Assembly (NCBI RefSeq): GCF_001500065.1
Contig: NZ_LQIN01000014.1
Span: 1-64,000 of the forward strand
Source of the DNA: Mycobacterium sp. IS-3022
GTDB lineage: Bacteria; Actinomycetota; Actinomycetes; Mycobacteriales; Mycobacteriaceae
Direction of reading: 5' to 3'
DNA: 64,000 bases
The notes beneath the pieces are model-generated. The model was not told the origin of the DNA and did not search any database. It saw only the letters and a list, made by a program, of their open reading frames with translations. Positions 8,185-21,046 of the stretch are shown piece after piece; within the stretch, counting starts at the first letter, position 1, and every line of letters starts with the position of its first letter. The translations under genes were made by a program, and so were the position numbers.

Positions 8185-9627
8185 ATGACCCTCGAAATTC
8201 CGGCACGTGCGCTCGATGTGGACCTCCTGGTGCGCGAGCTGGGTAACTGGCGGACCTCCAGTCGGAGCGGTCCTGCCTATCGGGGTTTGGCCGATGCGAT
8301 CCGGTTGCTGATCGTCGACGGACGCGTGCCCGTGGGTTCACGACTGCCCAGCGAACGCGTGCTCGCCGACGTGCTGCGGGTATCGCGCACGACCGTCACC
8401 GGCGCTTACACCCAGCTGCGTGAGGACGGCTACCTGATCGCCCGTCGCGGAGCCCGCAGCACGACCGCGTTACCCGTCGCACCGACGGCGCACACCGCAA
8501 CCACCCCGCCGGCGGTGAGCTTGGCCGCCGCGGCGCTGTCCGCCCCCGCCGCCGCGGTGATGGAGGCGTTCGCCGAGGCCACGCACGACGTCACGCCGTA
8601 TCTTCACGCGCCGGGACACGAACTCGTCGGCGTCACCGCGCTGCGTCAGGCCATCGCCGAAAGATACTGCGAACGCGGTCTTTTGACCGACCCGGACGAG
8701 ATCATGGTGACGACGGGCGCGCTGCACGCCATCGGGCTGATCCTGATCACCTATGTTCAACCGGGAGATCGGGTGCTCGTCGAGCAGCCCACCTATCACG
8801 GTGCGCTGTCCTCGATCACGACCGCCGAAGCACGGCCGGTCCCGGTCGCGATGACCGAAACCGGTTGGGACCTCGACGCGTTGCTGAGCGCGGTGCAGCA
8901 ATTGTCGCCCAGCCTGGCGTATCTGATCCCGGACAACCAGAACCCCACCGGGTTGACCATGCCTGCGGCGGACCGGAAACGGTTGGCGCGCATCATCGCC
9001 GAGACCCGCACCCGCACGGTCATCGACGAGACCATCCTCGACATGTGGCTGGATGAGCCGGTGCCTGGGCCGATCGCGGCCGAGATGGCTTCGCGTCGTG
9101 ACCTTGTGCTCACCGTCGGTTCGATGTCGAAGTCGTTCTGGGGTGGGCTGCGGGTCGGCTGGATCCGCGCGGAGCGCGCGACGATCGCCACCATTGCCGC
9201 GCTCCGGCCGTCGGTCGACATGGGCACCGCGGTACTCGAACAATGCGCCGCTGCAAGGCTTCTCGCTCGACACGACGATGTGCTGCCGGAGCGGCGCGCA
9301 ATCCTGCGGAGCCGTCGCGCCCATCTGCAGAAGCTGCTGAGCCAGCACCTGCCCGACTGGCAACCCGGCCCGGGAGCGGGTGGCATGTCGTTGTGGGTGC
9401 GGCTACCCGCACCGATGAGCACCGCACTGTCGGCCGCCGCCTCCAGGCTCGGCCTCGACCTGCCGGCCGGGCCGCGGTTCGGGGTGGACGGCACGCTCGA
9501 GCGGTTCGTCCGGGTGCCGTACGCGCTGCCCGAAGAGCAGTTGAGTGAGGCGGTGGAACTGCTGGCGCGGTCCTGGCACAGCGTCACCGGGCTGTCCACC
9601 CCGGAGCCGACGACCGTGGTGGTCTAG
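8185..9627 (+). CDS. MocR/GntR-family regulator with PLP aminotransferase-like domain
   Basis: A 480-residue fusion. An N-terminal GntR winged helix (about 30-95; 'GSRLPSERVLADVLRVSRTT') is followed by a fold-type I aminotransferase domain (about 115-470). PLP-site residues are visible: 'PDNQNPTG' (249-256), the Asp in 'VIDETILDMW', and the Schiff-base Lys316 in 'SMSKSFWGG'. MocR proteins sense vitamers or amino-acid-derived ligands and usually act on a divergent gene; here that is the 51-aa gene and possibly the ABC operon behind it. The gene interrupts the Rv3041c-serB2 order known from M. tuberculosis, so it is an insertion or a local loss there. The ligand cannot be predicted. Confidence 0.88.
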   Translation: MTLEIPARALDVDLLVRELGNWRTSSRSGPAYRGLADAIRLLIVDGRVPVGSRLPSERVLADVLRVSRTTVTGAYTQLREDGYLIARRGARSTTALPVAPTAHTATTPPAVSLAAAALSAPAAAVMEAFAEATHDVTPYLHAPGHELVGVTALRQAIAERYCERGLLTDPDEIMVTTGALHAIGLILITYVQPGDRVLVEQPTYHGALSSITTAEARPVPVAMTETGWDLDALLSAVQQLSPSLAYLIPDNQNPTGLTMPAADRKRLARIIAETRTRTVIDETILDMWLDEPVPGPIAAEMASRRDLVLTVGSMSKSFWGGLRVGWIRAERATIATIAALRPSVDMGTAVLEQCAAARLLARHDDVLPERRAILRSRRAHLQKLLSQHLPDWQPGPGAGGMSLWVRLPAPMSTALSAAASRLGLDLPAGPRFGVDGTLERFVRVPYALPEEQLSEAVELLARSWHSVTGLSTPEPTTVVV

Positions 9628-9634
9628 TAACCGC

Positions 9635-9717
9635 CGCGTGGGCCCACGCGCAAGCTGGGGACGACCGTGTCTGCACATGACACGCCGCGAAAAGTTGGCA
9701 TTTTGCGGTCGCTCGCG
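9635..9717. terminator. Intergenic palindromes, including a GACACGCCGC repeat-family copy
   Basis: The gap lies between the convergent MocR and serB2 genes. First comes a perfect 16-bp palindrome, CGCGTGGGCCCACGCG (9635-9650). Then a multi-hairpin element: CGTGTC/GACACG (around 9667-9684) encloses a small loop, and a second stem follows around CCGCGAAAA/TTTTGCGG (9686-9708). It shares the core GACACGCCGC and a GCGGTC.CTCGC right arm with elements at 39851 and, in part, 36209. It probably terminates transcription from both sides. Confidence 0.6.
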
Positions 9718-9724
9718 CGAGATG

Positions 9725-12863
<3,139 letters not shown>

Positions 12864-12877
12864 TTACCGTCGGCGAC

Positions 12878-13993
12878 GTGCTGATCAGCGGACCGCGGAA
12901 GGGTCTTTTGGCGGGCCGGACGCTGGGGCTGGCGGCGATCGCCACCGCAGTCGCCGTGACTGTGATCAGCGGTTGCGGCTCCCCCGGCGGCGGCGAGTCC
13001 CGCACCGCCGCAACGCGGTCGATCGTGACGAGTACGACGAAAATCGCCGGCGCCGGAGTGCTGGGCAACGAGCGCAGGCCCGACGAGTCGTGCGCACCCG
13101 AACCCGCGCCGGTGGATCCGGGGCCGCCGGAGCGGATGGTGCGGCACGCGGCGGGCGAGACGCGGGTGCCCGCCGACCCGCAGCGCATCGTGGTGCTCTC
13201 CGGTGACCAACTCGATGCGCTGTGTGCCCTCGGGTTGCAGTCGCGGGTGGTGGCGGCCGCGTTGCCCGACGGGTCGGACAGCCAGCCGTCGTACCTCGGG
13301 CAGGTCATCCACGACGTACCCGGCGTCGGCACCCGCAGCGCCCCCGACATGGACGCCATCCGGGCCGCAGCGCCCGAGTTGATCCTCGGTTCGCAGGCGT
13401 TGACGCCCGAGGCGTTCGGCGCACTGTCGGACATCGCGCCGACGGTGTTCACCGGTCCCCCCGGGCCGGCGTGGCAGGACAATCTGCGCACCGTGGGAGC
13501 GGCGACCGGCCGCCAGGACGCGGCCAACGGTCTGGTCGAGGGATTTCACCGCGCCGCCGACAGAACCGGTGCCGACAACGACGCCACACATTTTCAGGCG
13601 TCGGTCGTGCAGTTCACCGACACCACGATGCGGGTGTACGGCGCCGACACGTTCCCCGGCAGCGTGCTCTCCGACGTCGGCGTCGATCGCCCTGTGACGC
13701 AACGCTTCACCGACAGGCCCTACATCGAGGTGGGGATCAGCGACAGGGACCTGGCCGACAATCCCGATCTGTCCATCGCCGACGGTGACATCGTCTACCT
13801 GTCGTTCGAGTCGGACGCGGCTCGCGAGCGCGCGCCGGAGGTGCTGGAAAGCGACGCATGGAAGAGGCTCGGCGCCATGCGCGACGGGCGGGTGTTCGCG
13901 GTCAACAACGAGGTGTGGCAGACCGGGCAGGGCATCGTCGCCGCCCGGGGGATCCTCGCCGACCTGCGGTGGCTCAATGCCCCGATCAACTAG
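12878..13993 (+). CDS. fecB: Iron-siderophore-type substrate-binding lipoprotein FecB
   Basis: A 371-residue periplasmic-binding-protein fold of the BtuF/FepB class. The N-terminal signal ends in the lipobox 'VISGC'. The fold begins at 'VPADPQRIVVLSGDQLDALC' and continues with 'SAPDMDAIRAAAPELILGS', 'ASVVQFTDTTMRVYGADTFP' and the C-terminal 'VWQTGQGIVAARGILADLRW'. The GTG at 12878 was chosen because it starts the signal peptide; the frame is open further upstream. It corresponds to Rv3044 FecB, linked to envelope integrity and heme/iron handling in M. tuberculosis. No permease is encoded nearby. The YciI gene starts 10 nt downstream. Confidence 0.9.
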   Translation: MLISGPRKGLLAGRTLGLAAIATAVAVTVISGCGSPGGGESRTAATRSIVTSTTKIAGAGVLGNERRPDESCAPEPAPVDPGPPERMVRHAAGETRVPADPQRIVVLSGDQLDALCALGLQSRVVAAALPDGSDSQPSYLGQVIHDVPGVGTRSAPDMDAIRAAAPELILGSQALTPEAFGALSDIAPTVFTGPPGPAWQDNLRTVGAATGRQDAANGLVEGFHRAADRTGADNDATHFQASVVQFTDTTMRVYGADTFPGSVLSDVGVDRPVTQRFTDRPYIEVGISDRDLADNPDLSIADGDIVYLSFESDAARERAPEVLESDAWKRLGAMRDGRVFAVNNEVWQTGQGIVAARGILADLRWLNAPIN

Positions 13994-14003
13994 CGTTCGA
14001 GCC

Positions 14004-14279
14004 GTGTTCCACGTCTTGAAGTCGACCTATCTGCAGCCGCCCGACGTCGTCAACCAGACCAGGCCAGCTCACCTCGAATGGCTCGAGAACGAGGTCAGCG
14101 CGGGCCGGATCGTGCTGGCCGGCCGCCGGGAGGACGAGTCCGGCGCCGTTCTGATCACTGCCGACATCGATGCCGATGCGGCCCAGGACGTCATCGACCG
14201 CGACCCGTACACGCTGGCGGCGGTCGCCAGCTACGAACGGCTGTCGTTCAACGGCGCGTTCCGCGCGCCGGGACTGTAG
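14004..14279 (+). CDS. YciI-like small protein
   Basis: A 91-residue alpha/beta ferredoxin-fold protein of the YciI family: '[20 protein letters not shown]', '[20 protein letters not shown]' and '[20 protein letters not shown]', with the family-type His in the HLEWL segment. YciI proteins are small, often dimeric and mostly of unknown function; some have been linked to dehalogenation or aromatic metabolism. The GTG at 14004 is 10 bp after the fecB stop, so it is probably cotranscribed with fecB. I do not recall it at this position in M. tuberculosis. Confidence 0.8.
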   Translation: MFHVLKSTYLQPPDVVNQTRPAHLEWLENEVSAGRIVLAGRREDESGAVLITADIDADAAQDVIDRDPYTLAAVASYERLSFNGAFRAPGL

Positions 14280-14397
14280 GGCGGATCTCACAGCTCGACC
14301 CGGAATGATCGCGGTGCGGCCGACCGTTGTCGTGGTGGGCCCGCCGCGCCGTCAGCGGCGGTTTTCTCGAAGTCACTCGAAGCAGAAGAAGGCCGTT

Positions 14398-15441
14398 ATG
14401 AGCACTGTTACCGCATATGCCGCGCCGTCGGCGACCGAACCGCTCGCCAAAACCACGATCACCCGCCGCGAGGTCGGGCCGCACGACGTGGCGTTCGACA
14501 TCCACTTCTCAGGCATCTGTCACTCCGACATCCACACCGTCCGCGACGAGTGGGGCCGCGCGCGCTATCCGCTGGTGCCCGGGCACGAGATCGCAGGCAT
14601 TGTCACCGAGGTCGGCGCCGAGGTCACCAACTTCGCGGTCGGCGACCGCGTCGGCGTGGGCTGCTTCGTCGACTCCTGCCGCGAATGCGCGCAGTGCCGC
14701 GCCGGCGAGGAACAGTACTGCGCCAAGGGGATGGTCGGCACCTACAACGCTGTCGGTCGCGACGGTGAGCCGACGCAGGGCGGTTACAGCGGCGCCATCG
14801 TGGTGGACGAGAACTATGTGTTACGCATCCCCGACGGCCTGCCGCTGGACGCTGCCGCGCCACTGCTGTGCGCGGGCATCACGCTGTATTCGCCTCTGCG
14901 ACACTGGAATGCGGGTCCGGGCGCCCGGGTCGCGATCGTCGGGCTCGGCGGACTGGGCCACATGGGTGTCAAGCTCGCGCACGCGATGGGTGCGCACGTG
15001 ACGGTGCTGAGCCAGTCACTGAAGAAGATGGAGGACGGGCTGCGTCTCGGCGCCGACGAGTACTACGCCACCTCCGATCCCGAGACCTTCACCAAGCTGC
15101 GGGGATCGTTCGACCTGATCCTGAACACGGTGTCGGCCAATCTCGATCTGGCCGGCTATCTCGGATTGCTCAAACTCGACGGCACGCTGGTCGAGCTGGG
15201 GATGCCGGAGAACCCGATGTCGGTGCCCGCCGGCGCGCTCATCTTCGGCCGCCGCCGCATCGCCGGTTCGTTGATCGGTGGTATCGCCGAAACCCAGGAG
15301 ATGCTCGATTTCTGCGCCCAGCACGGCGTACTGCCGGAGATCGAGGTCATCACACCGGACTACATCAACGAGGCGTATGAGCGGGTGTTGGCCAGCGATG
15401 TGCGGTACCGGTTCGTGATCGACACCGAGTCACTGCGGTGA
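14398..15441 (+). CDS. adhC: Zinc-dependent alcohol dehydrogenase AdhC
   Basis: A 347-residue medium-chain dehydrogenase of the cinnamyl-alcohol type (NADP-dependent as a rule). Catalytic zinc ligands are in 'GICHSDIH' and 'PGHEIAG', the four structural zinc cysteines in '[15 protein letters not shown]', and the coenzyme fold in '[18 protein letters not shown]'. It oxidises alcohols or reduces aldehydes in the cytosol. The ATG at 14398 has AAGAAGG upstream and matches the Rv3045 start. It is separated from the YciI gene by 118 bp, so it may have its own promoter. It ends at a strong hairpin. Confidence 0.92.
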   Translation: MSTVTAYAAPSATEPLAKTTITRREVGPHDVAFDIHFSGICHSDIHTVRDEWGRARYPLVPGHEIAGIVTEVGAEVTNFAVGDRVGVGCFVDSCRECAQCRAGEEQYCAKGMVGTYNAVGRDGEPTQGGYSGAIVVDENYVLRIPDGLPLDAAAPLLCAGITLYSPLRHWNAGPGARVAIVGLGGLGHMGVKLAHAMGAHVTVLSQSLKKMEDGLRLGADEYYATSDPETFTKLRGSFDLILNTVSANLDLAGYLGLLKLDGTLVELGMPENPMSVPAGALIFGRRRIAGSLIGGIAETQEMLDFCAQHGVLPEIEVITPDYINEAYERVLASDVRYRFVIDTESLR

Positions 15442-15478
15442 CGACCAAAGGCACGGAGTCACTGCGGGCTTGATTCGC

Positions 15479-15534
15479 CGAAACTGCGGCGAGATCGCGA
15501 TTTCCGCGAAAGTCGCGATCTCGCTGCAGTTTCG
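15479..15534. terminator. 56-bp near-perfect palindrome between adhC and a convergent gene
   Basis: Arms at 15479-15500 and 15513-15534 (CGAAACTGCGGCGAGATCGC and its complement, with one mismatch over 22 bp) flank the 12-nt loop TTTCCGCGAAAG. It lies exactly between two converging stop codons, so it should act as a bidirectional terminator. I recall similar palindromes as common intergenic repeats in mycobacteria. Confidence 0.7.
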
Positions 15535-15549
15535 ATCCTGCTCAGACGT

Positions 15550-15996
15550 TCAGAACCCGCGGATTTCAACCGCGTTGATGAAGATGCCGTGGCCGGTGCT
15601 GTCGTAGGTGATCCGCGTGCGCAGCCCCTCCGGCTGAACGGTCCAACCGTTGACCTGGTACGCCTGCCCGCCGTCCACGGAAACGGGTGCGGCCACCGGG
15701 TCGGCGATAAGGCCTCGGTCCCAATAGAACTCGCCGGTCCCCCGCACGACGGCGAGATTCAGCCGCTGATTCCATTTGGACGTCTCGGGAGGCGCCATCC
15801 CCCACGGCTGTCCGTTCGTCAGCGCGCACACCGTCATCGGTCCGCCGCCGAACGCCACCTCGTCCGCGCTCAGCACGCACCGCACCGCGCCGGAGTTGAG
15901 CAGCACCTGCTGCCCCGGATCCGCTGCCGCCGGCGGTGCCAGCGCCACCGCGCCCAGGACTGCCGCACCCAAAGCCGTAACTGCCCGCCGAATCAT
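15550..15996 (-). CDS. Small secreted protein, unknown function
   Basis: A 148-residue protein with a clear Sec signal peptide (IRRAVTALGAAVLGAVALA, then PPAAADP, with AxA cleavage). The mature part has two Cys ('GAVRCVLSADEV' and 'MTVCALTNGQPW') likely forming a disulfide and a C-terminal 'LRTRITYDSTGHGIFINAVE'. This pattern is common among small secreted mycobacterial proteins without known function. The ATG at 15996 is chosen over upstream in-frame codons because of the signal peptide and a GGAG 6 nt upstream. Confidence 0.8.
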   Translation of the reverse strand: MIRRAVTALGAAVLGAVALAPPAAADPGQQVLLNSGAVRCVLSADEVAFGGGPMTVCALTNGQPWGMAPPETSKWNQRLNLAVVRGTGEFYWDRGLIADPVAAPVSVDGGQAYQVNGWTVQPEGLRTRITYDSTGHGIFINAVEIRGF

Positions 15997-16110
15997 GCCC
16001 GTCTCCACGTCACCCGCCATCACCTTCAGCCGGGAATGGTCTCACGGTGGCGATCATGACAGGCCGATTTCCCGCGATCTGAGACTCTCAGTGCCTGCTA
16101 ACCGCAGCAC

Positions 16111-16359
16111 CTACTCGCCGGCGGCGCGGTGAGCGGCCCGTTCCTGTGCCCGCTCGTCGGCAGCTTCCTGCTCCTCTGCTTTCAGAACAATTGCGTCAGG
16201 ACCAGGAACCACCGTCGCCACATGGCCGGTGGCGACCCAGCGCACCACATACGGAGGCGACCCGTCCGCCGAGTGCACCTCAGTAATCAGCCCCCGCTGC
16301 TCCGAAAGCTCTGTTGTCCTGCCCTTGATCACCAACCAATCGCCTACGTTTGCCTTCAT
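16111..16359 (-). CDS. DUF1918 domain protein
   Basis: An 82-residue protein: 'MKANVGDWLVIKGRTTELSE', 'RGLITEVHSADGSPPYVVRW' and 'GHVATVVPGPDAIVL', followed by a Glu/Ala/Arg-rich helical tail. This is the DUF1918 fold (SH3-like barrel with a helix), as in M. tuberculosis Rv0569 and Rv2302, which are associated with dormancy and stress responses. The ATG at 16359 has AGGAG 7 nt upstream; a GTG one codon before is less likely. The biochemical role is unknown. Confidence 0.88.
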   Translation of the reverse strand: MKANVGDWLVIKGRTTELSEQRGLITEVHSADGSPPYVVRWVATGHVATVVPGPDAIVLKAEEQEAADERAQERAAHRAAGE

Positions 16360-16780
16360 CACCAACTCCTCCTGCGCTCCTATTCCATTTTGCGCGTCTC
16401 TTGGGCGCAGACAATCTCGCCGCGTCATCTCGGGACAGGATCCGAGCCGTGGCGAGGCGAAAGAGCAGTTGGCCGAAACGCACTGGCGATGGCGCGCAGC
16501 CGTCGCAAGGCGACCATGCGCGGCGCAGCAGCGGATTCCGAAGTCCCCGTCGCCGATGACGTACGACCGCGAAGTCAGTGAACCGGGAAGGCGGCGATCC
16601 GAGCGTCGCTGGTTAGGGTGTCACTCCGTCGGTGACGATGATGAGACGCCCGCTACTCATCACCCCGTCCTTCTCTACCGACCACGTTGAGGCGGTTGAC
16701 GGCGGAATGTCAGCGAATGCGGGGACTGCCGCGGTGGCAACCGAACACCCGTCCGTTGACTGAGGTCCTCCGGCGCGTCC
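16360..16780. other. Gene-poor stretch, 421 bp
   Basis: No reading frame here has convincing codon bias and a start. The segment just above 16359 must contain the DUF1918 gene promoter. A 41-codon plus-strand frame around 16637-16762 exists but has no family similarity or ribosome site and was not called. Confidence 0.5.
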
Positions 16781-17017
16781 TCAGCCGACGCTGCCCGGTG
16801 TACCGATCGGAACCTGTACACCTACCCAGTTGCACGGTGTCCAGGTCCGCCACGCGACCAGCGCGCACTGCTGCTGGGGACTCAGCGACGGCGCACACGG
16901 CGGCGTCCCCGGCACCCCACACACCACAGGGTCAGCCGACGCGGCACCCATACCCACGCAACCGCCGACACCGATCGAGGCCGCGGCGACTCCGATCATC
17001 AGCAATCGTCTCAACAT
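16781..17017 (-). CDS. Small secreted Cys-containing protein, 78 aa
   Basis: The product starts 'MLRRLLMIGVAAASIGVGGC' and has an export signal ending near 'GAASADP' (AxA cleavage), followed by about 48 mature residues with Cys in 'VVCGVPGTPPCAPSLSPQQQ', 'QCALV' and 'TPCNWVGVQ'. The four mature Cys could make two disulfides. The internal Gly-Gly-Cys in the signal could alternatively be read as a lipobox. It resembles the many short exported, Pro-rich mycobacterial proteins. The ATG at 17017 was chosen for the signal peptide. Function is unknown. Confidence 0.72.
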   Translation of the reverse strand: MLRRLLMIGVAAASIGVGGCVGMGAASADPVVCGVPGTPPCAPSLSPQQQCALVAWRTWTPCNWVGVQVPIGTPGSVG

Positions 17018-17343
17018 GTCCAGCCCTGCCTTCTGTCGTTCACGTCAGGGGTGTTGCACTCGTCGCTGGAGCCGCCCCGACGGGTGTTGCTGCCACGGCA
17101 ACGCGGCCACGCCGGGGTTCGAATCGTTTGGCATGCCCCGCTTTTGATCTTGAAGCTGAGCCGGTCCACCCCAGCCGGGGCCCGCCCACAACACCAAGTC
17201 TGCGCGCGAGACGGCGCAATGGAATCAGGTGTTTCCCTATATTTCGAGCTCGCCTCAGCTAACCCGACAAGACGCGGTGGGCAAAGTACCGCTGGACAGT
17301 AGTACCAGCAGCACTCCCGCAGATAGCCTCCTGAACTGAAACT
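17018..17343. other. Gene-free stretch between nrdF2 end and small secreted gene
   Basis: This 326-bp region holds the 3' side of nrdF2 and the promoter side of the small secreted gene. No supported gene was found on either strand. A GGTTCGAATC string near 17117 resembles a tRNA T-loop but does not fold into a tRNA. Confidence 0.5.
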
Positions 17344-18435
<1,092 letters not shown>

Positions 18436-18525
18436 TCACCGTGTCGCCGGCAACGTCGGCGAATTCTGCGCCGCGGTCGTGGTCTCGCCCCTGTTTACGA
18501 CCCATGCGCCGAAATCGGTACCGAA

Positions 18526-20052
18526 TCAGGCCGCCGAATCCGCGCGACGTTCGCCGAAGAACCGGTACTCCGACGGGTCGAATTTGCGGGTGGCCAACCA
18601 GTACTGCCACGTCATGCCGCTCCACAACGTCCGGTTCACGCCGTGCTCGTCGAGGTACCAGCTCTGGCAACCTCCCGTGCTCCACACCGTGCCGGCGAGC
18701 TCGCTCTGCAACTCCTCGTTGTAGCGGTCCTGAGCCTCGCGCGTCGGGGCCAGCGCCTGCGCGCCTGCACGGTCGACCGCCGCGATCGCATGGGCGGCAT
18801 AGCGGATCTGCGACTCGATCATGAACACCACGGAGTTGTGTCCCAGCGCGGTGTTGGGACCGAGCAGGAAGAACAGGTTCGGCATATCGGCGACGGTGAT
18901 GCCGCGCAGGGCCGCGATGCCCTCACGGTTCCACCGATCCACCAGGTCCTCTCCGCGCGGGCCCTTGATGTGGACGTAGGTGTAGGAGTCGGTGACGTGA
19001 AAACCCGTCGCGAACACTACGACGTCGACGTCGCGTTCTGCTCCGTCGGCCGTGACGATTCCGGTCGGGGTGAACCGCGCGATGCCGTCGGTGATCACCT
19101 CGGTCTTCGGGTTCGCGACACCGACGTAGTAGGTGTCGGAGTTCAGGATCCGCTTACAGCCGGCGCGGTAGTCGGGCGTCAGCTTGCGGCGCAGCTCTTT
19201 GTCCTTGACCGACCGGCGGATGTTCCACTTGCCCATCAGCTCACCGATTTTCAGCAGCCGAGGCTGTTTGGTCATCGCGAAGCCGACGCCCTCGTGGATC
19301 CAGTAGATACCCGCGCGCACCAGCGCCCGGGTGCCCGGCACGGTGGCGAACAGGTTGCGCATCCACTCCGGGATCGGGTTGTTGGGCCGCGGCATCACCC
19401 ACGCGGGTGTGCGCTGATACAGGTGTAACTCGGCGACGTCCTTGACGATCTCAGGCACAATCTGGATCGCGCTGGCGCCGGTGCCGATCACCGCGACCCG
19501 CTTGCCGGTGAGATCGACGCTGTGGTCCCACTCCGCGGAATGGAAAGCGGCGCCGGTGAATTCGTCGAGACCGGGAAACTCCGGCACCAACGGGATGTGC
19601 AGACCGCCCGCGCCGGAGATCACGAACTGCGCGATGAACTCGCGCCCGTCCTTGGTGAAGACGTGCCAGCGGTTCTCGTCGTCGTCCCAGTGCGCGCGGT
19701 CGACATGTGAACCGAAGCGGATGTAGCGGCGCAGGCCGTACTTGTCGGTGACACCCTTGAGGTAGTCGAAGATCTCCGGCTGGAACGACCACATGTGCTT
19801 CCAGTCCGGCTTCGGTTCGAATGAGAACGAGTACATGTGCGACGGGATGTCGCAAGCACATCCGGGATAAGTGTTGTCGCGCCACGTGCCGCCGATCTCG
19901 TCGGCCTTCTCCAGCATCAGGAAGTCGACGTTCTGGCGCTGCAACGCGATCGCCATGCCGAGGCCGCTGAAGCCGGTGCCGATGATCAGCGCGCGGGTGT
20001 GCACAGGTGGTCGGACGGTGATGTCGTCGGCCGTCTGCTCGGCAACGGTCAT
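18526..20052 (-). CDS. Flavin-containing / Baeyer-Villiger-type monooxygenase (Rv3049c homologue)
   Basis: A 508-residue class B flavoprotein. The FAD fold 'IIGTGFSGLGMAIAL' (23-37), the fingerprint 'FTGAAFHSAEWDH', the NADPH fold 'AVIGTGASAIQIVPE' and the 'VVFATGFHVTDSY' motif near the C-terminus are all in place. The FxGxxxHxxxW signature is intact, unlike the second monooxygenase at 51.5 kb. Such enzymes insert oxygen into ketones or oxidise heteroatoms using NADPH. The gene follows a TetR gene on the same strand with a 102-bp gap, as in the Rv3050c-Rv3049c pair. The substrate is unknown. Confidence 0.9.
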   Translation of the reverse strand: MTVAEQTADDITVRPPVHTRALIIGTGFSGLGMAIALQRQNVDFLMLEKADEIGGTWRDNTYPGCACDIPSHMYSFSFEPKPDWKHMWSFQPEIFDYLKGVTDKYGLRRYIRFGSHVDRAHWDDDENRWHVFTKDGREFIAQFVISGAGGLHIPLVPEFPGLDEFTGAAFHSAEWDHSVDLTGKRVAVIGTGASAIQIVPEIVKDVAELHLYQRTPAWVMPRPNNPIPEWMRNLFATVPGTRALVRAGIYWIHEGVGFAMTKQPRLLKIGELMGKWNIRRSVKDKELRRKLTPDYRAGCKRILNSDTYYVGVANPKTEVITDGIARFTPTGIVTADGAERDVDVVVFATGFHVTDSYTYVHIKGPRGEDLVDRWNREGIAALRGITVADMPNLFFLLGPNTALGHNSVVFMIESQIRYAAHAIAAVDRAGAQALAPTREAQDRYNEELQSELAGTVWSTGGCQSWYLDEHGVNRTLWSGMTWQYWLATRKFDPSEYRFFGERRADSAA

Positions 20053-20154
20053 GGTCGGGTCTCCCCAATCGTCGATGTGGCCCGTTCCTGGGAACGCCGG
20101 TACCGGATACTTGACCCCAGTCTCCGGCCTCGACCGGAAGGTGTCAACGCGCCG

Positions 20155-20895
20155 TCAGGCGACGGGCTGCTGCTTGCGGACCGCGGTGTGAATGGGCTGG
20201 TCGGGCTCGATCTTGATGCCGAGCAACTCGGCCGTGCCGTTGATGGCGCCCACCATGATCGTCGTCATGTGCGCGACGAACTGGTCGGCGGGCATCCGAC
20301 GGGGGCGGTCGTCGTCGGCGCCCAGCCACCAGTCAGTGGCTGAGGCCGCGGTGCCGAAGATCGCGAACGCGGCCAGCTCGAAGGCGGCGGGTTCGGGCGC
20401 CAGATCCTTCAGTTCCGCGCTGATCATGTCGGCGATGGCCAGGGTGATCTCGCTGCCCTTGTTGACGGTCGTCATCGCTGCCGCCGACTGGTCTGCGAAC
20501 CGGCCCTGCAGAAGAAAGCGCACGACGTTCGGGTGGCGGTCGACGAGTTCGACGTAGTGCGCGACGCCGCGACCGACGATCTGGCGGGCCGAGTCTTTCT
20601 CCACGTCGATCGACGGAATGATTGCCGCCCACAACATGTCCCGCATACGCTGGCCGATTTCGGCGAACATGTCGGACTTGTCGGTGAAGTGCCGGTAGAT
20701 CTTGGGTTTGGCGGTGCCGGCCTCCTCGGCGATTTCCCGCACGCTGACGTTGGGGCCGAGACGGTCGATGGCGCGGAAGGCGGCGTCGACGATTTCGGCG
20801 CGCACCTTCTTGCGGTGCTCGCGCCAGCGTTCGCTGCGGGCGTCCACCTTGACACCCGGCTCACCACTCGAGCGTGGCCTGGACCCTCGTCGCAC
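20155..20895 (-). CDS. TetR-family regulator (Rv3050c homologue)
   Basis: A 246-residue TetR repressor. The HTH lies at about 35-80 ('AIDRLGPNVSVREIAEEAGT', 'AKPKIYRHFTDKSDMFAEIG'), and the rest is the helical ligand domain. The N-terminal 'VKVDARSERWREHRKKVRAE' matches the M. tuberculosis Rv3050c family closely. The GTG at 20895 keeps the full conserved N-terminus; a later GTG (V in VKVDAR) is possible. It probably controls the downstream monooxygenase gene and itself. The ligand is unknown. It is divergent from the flavoprotein gene at 21047, with a 151-bp gap. Confidence 0.87.
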   Translation of the reverse strand: MRRGSRPRSSGEPGVKVDARSERWREHRKKVRAEIVDAAFRAIDRLGPNVSVREIAEEAGTAKPKIYRHFTDKSDMFAEIGQRMRDMLWAAIIPSIDVEKDSARQIVGRGVAHYVELVDRHPNVVRFLLQGRFADQSAAAMTTVNKGSEITLAIADMISAELKDLAPEPAAFELAAFAIFGTAASATDWWLGADDDRPRRMPADQFVAHMTTIMVGAINGTAELLGIKIEPDQPIHTAVRKQQPVA

Positions 20896-21046
20896 CCGGC
20901 CACTCTACCGCTCAAGCGGCGCTGACCTGCTCAGACCATGCCGCGCCGTGTTTCGCGGGGCGCTGGCCAGGCAACTCCGTGCGACGAGGGAGGCGGTCTC
21001 GCCGCAGGTAAGATCGCTGCGACAGCCGATCGACGAGACGAGAATC

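Noticed and set aside
16637..16762. 41-codon plus-strand frame (MMRRPLLITPSFSTDH...)
   Set aside because: No ribosome site, no family similarity and weak codon bias.
17105..17130. GGTTCGAATC string resembling a tRNA T-arm
   Set aside because: Flanking bases do not form a T-stem, acceptor stem or anticodon arm on either strand.
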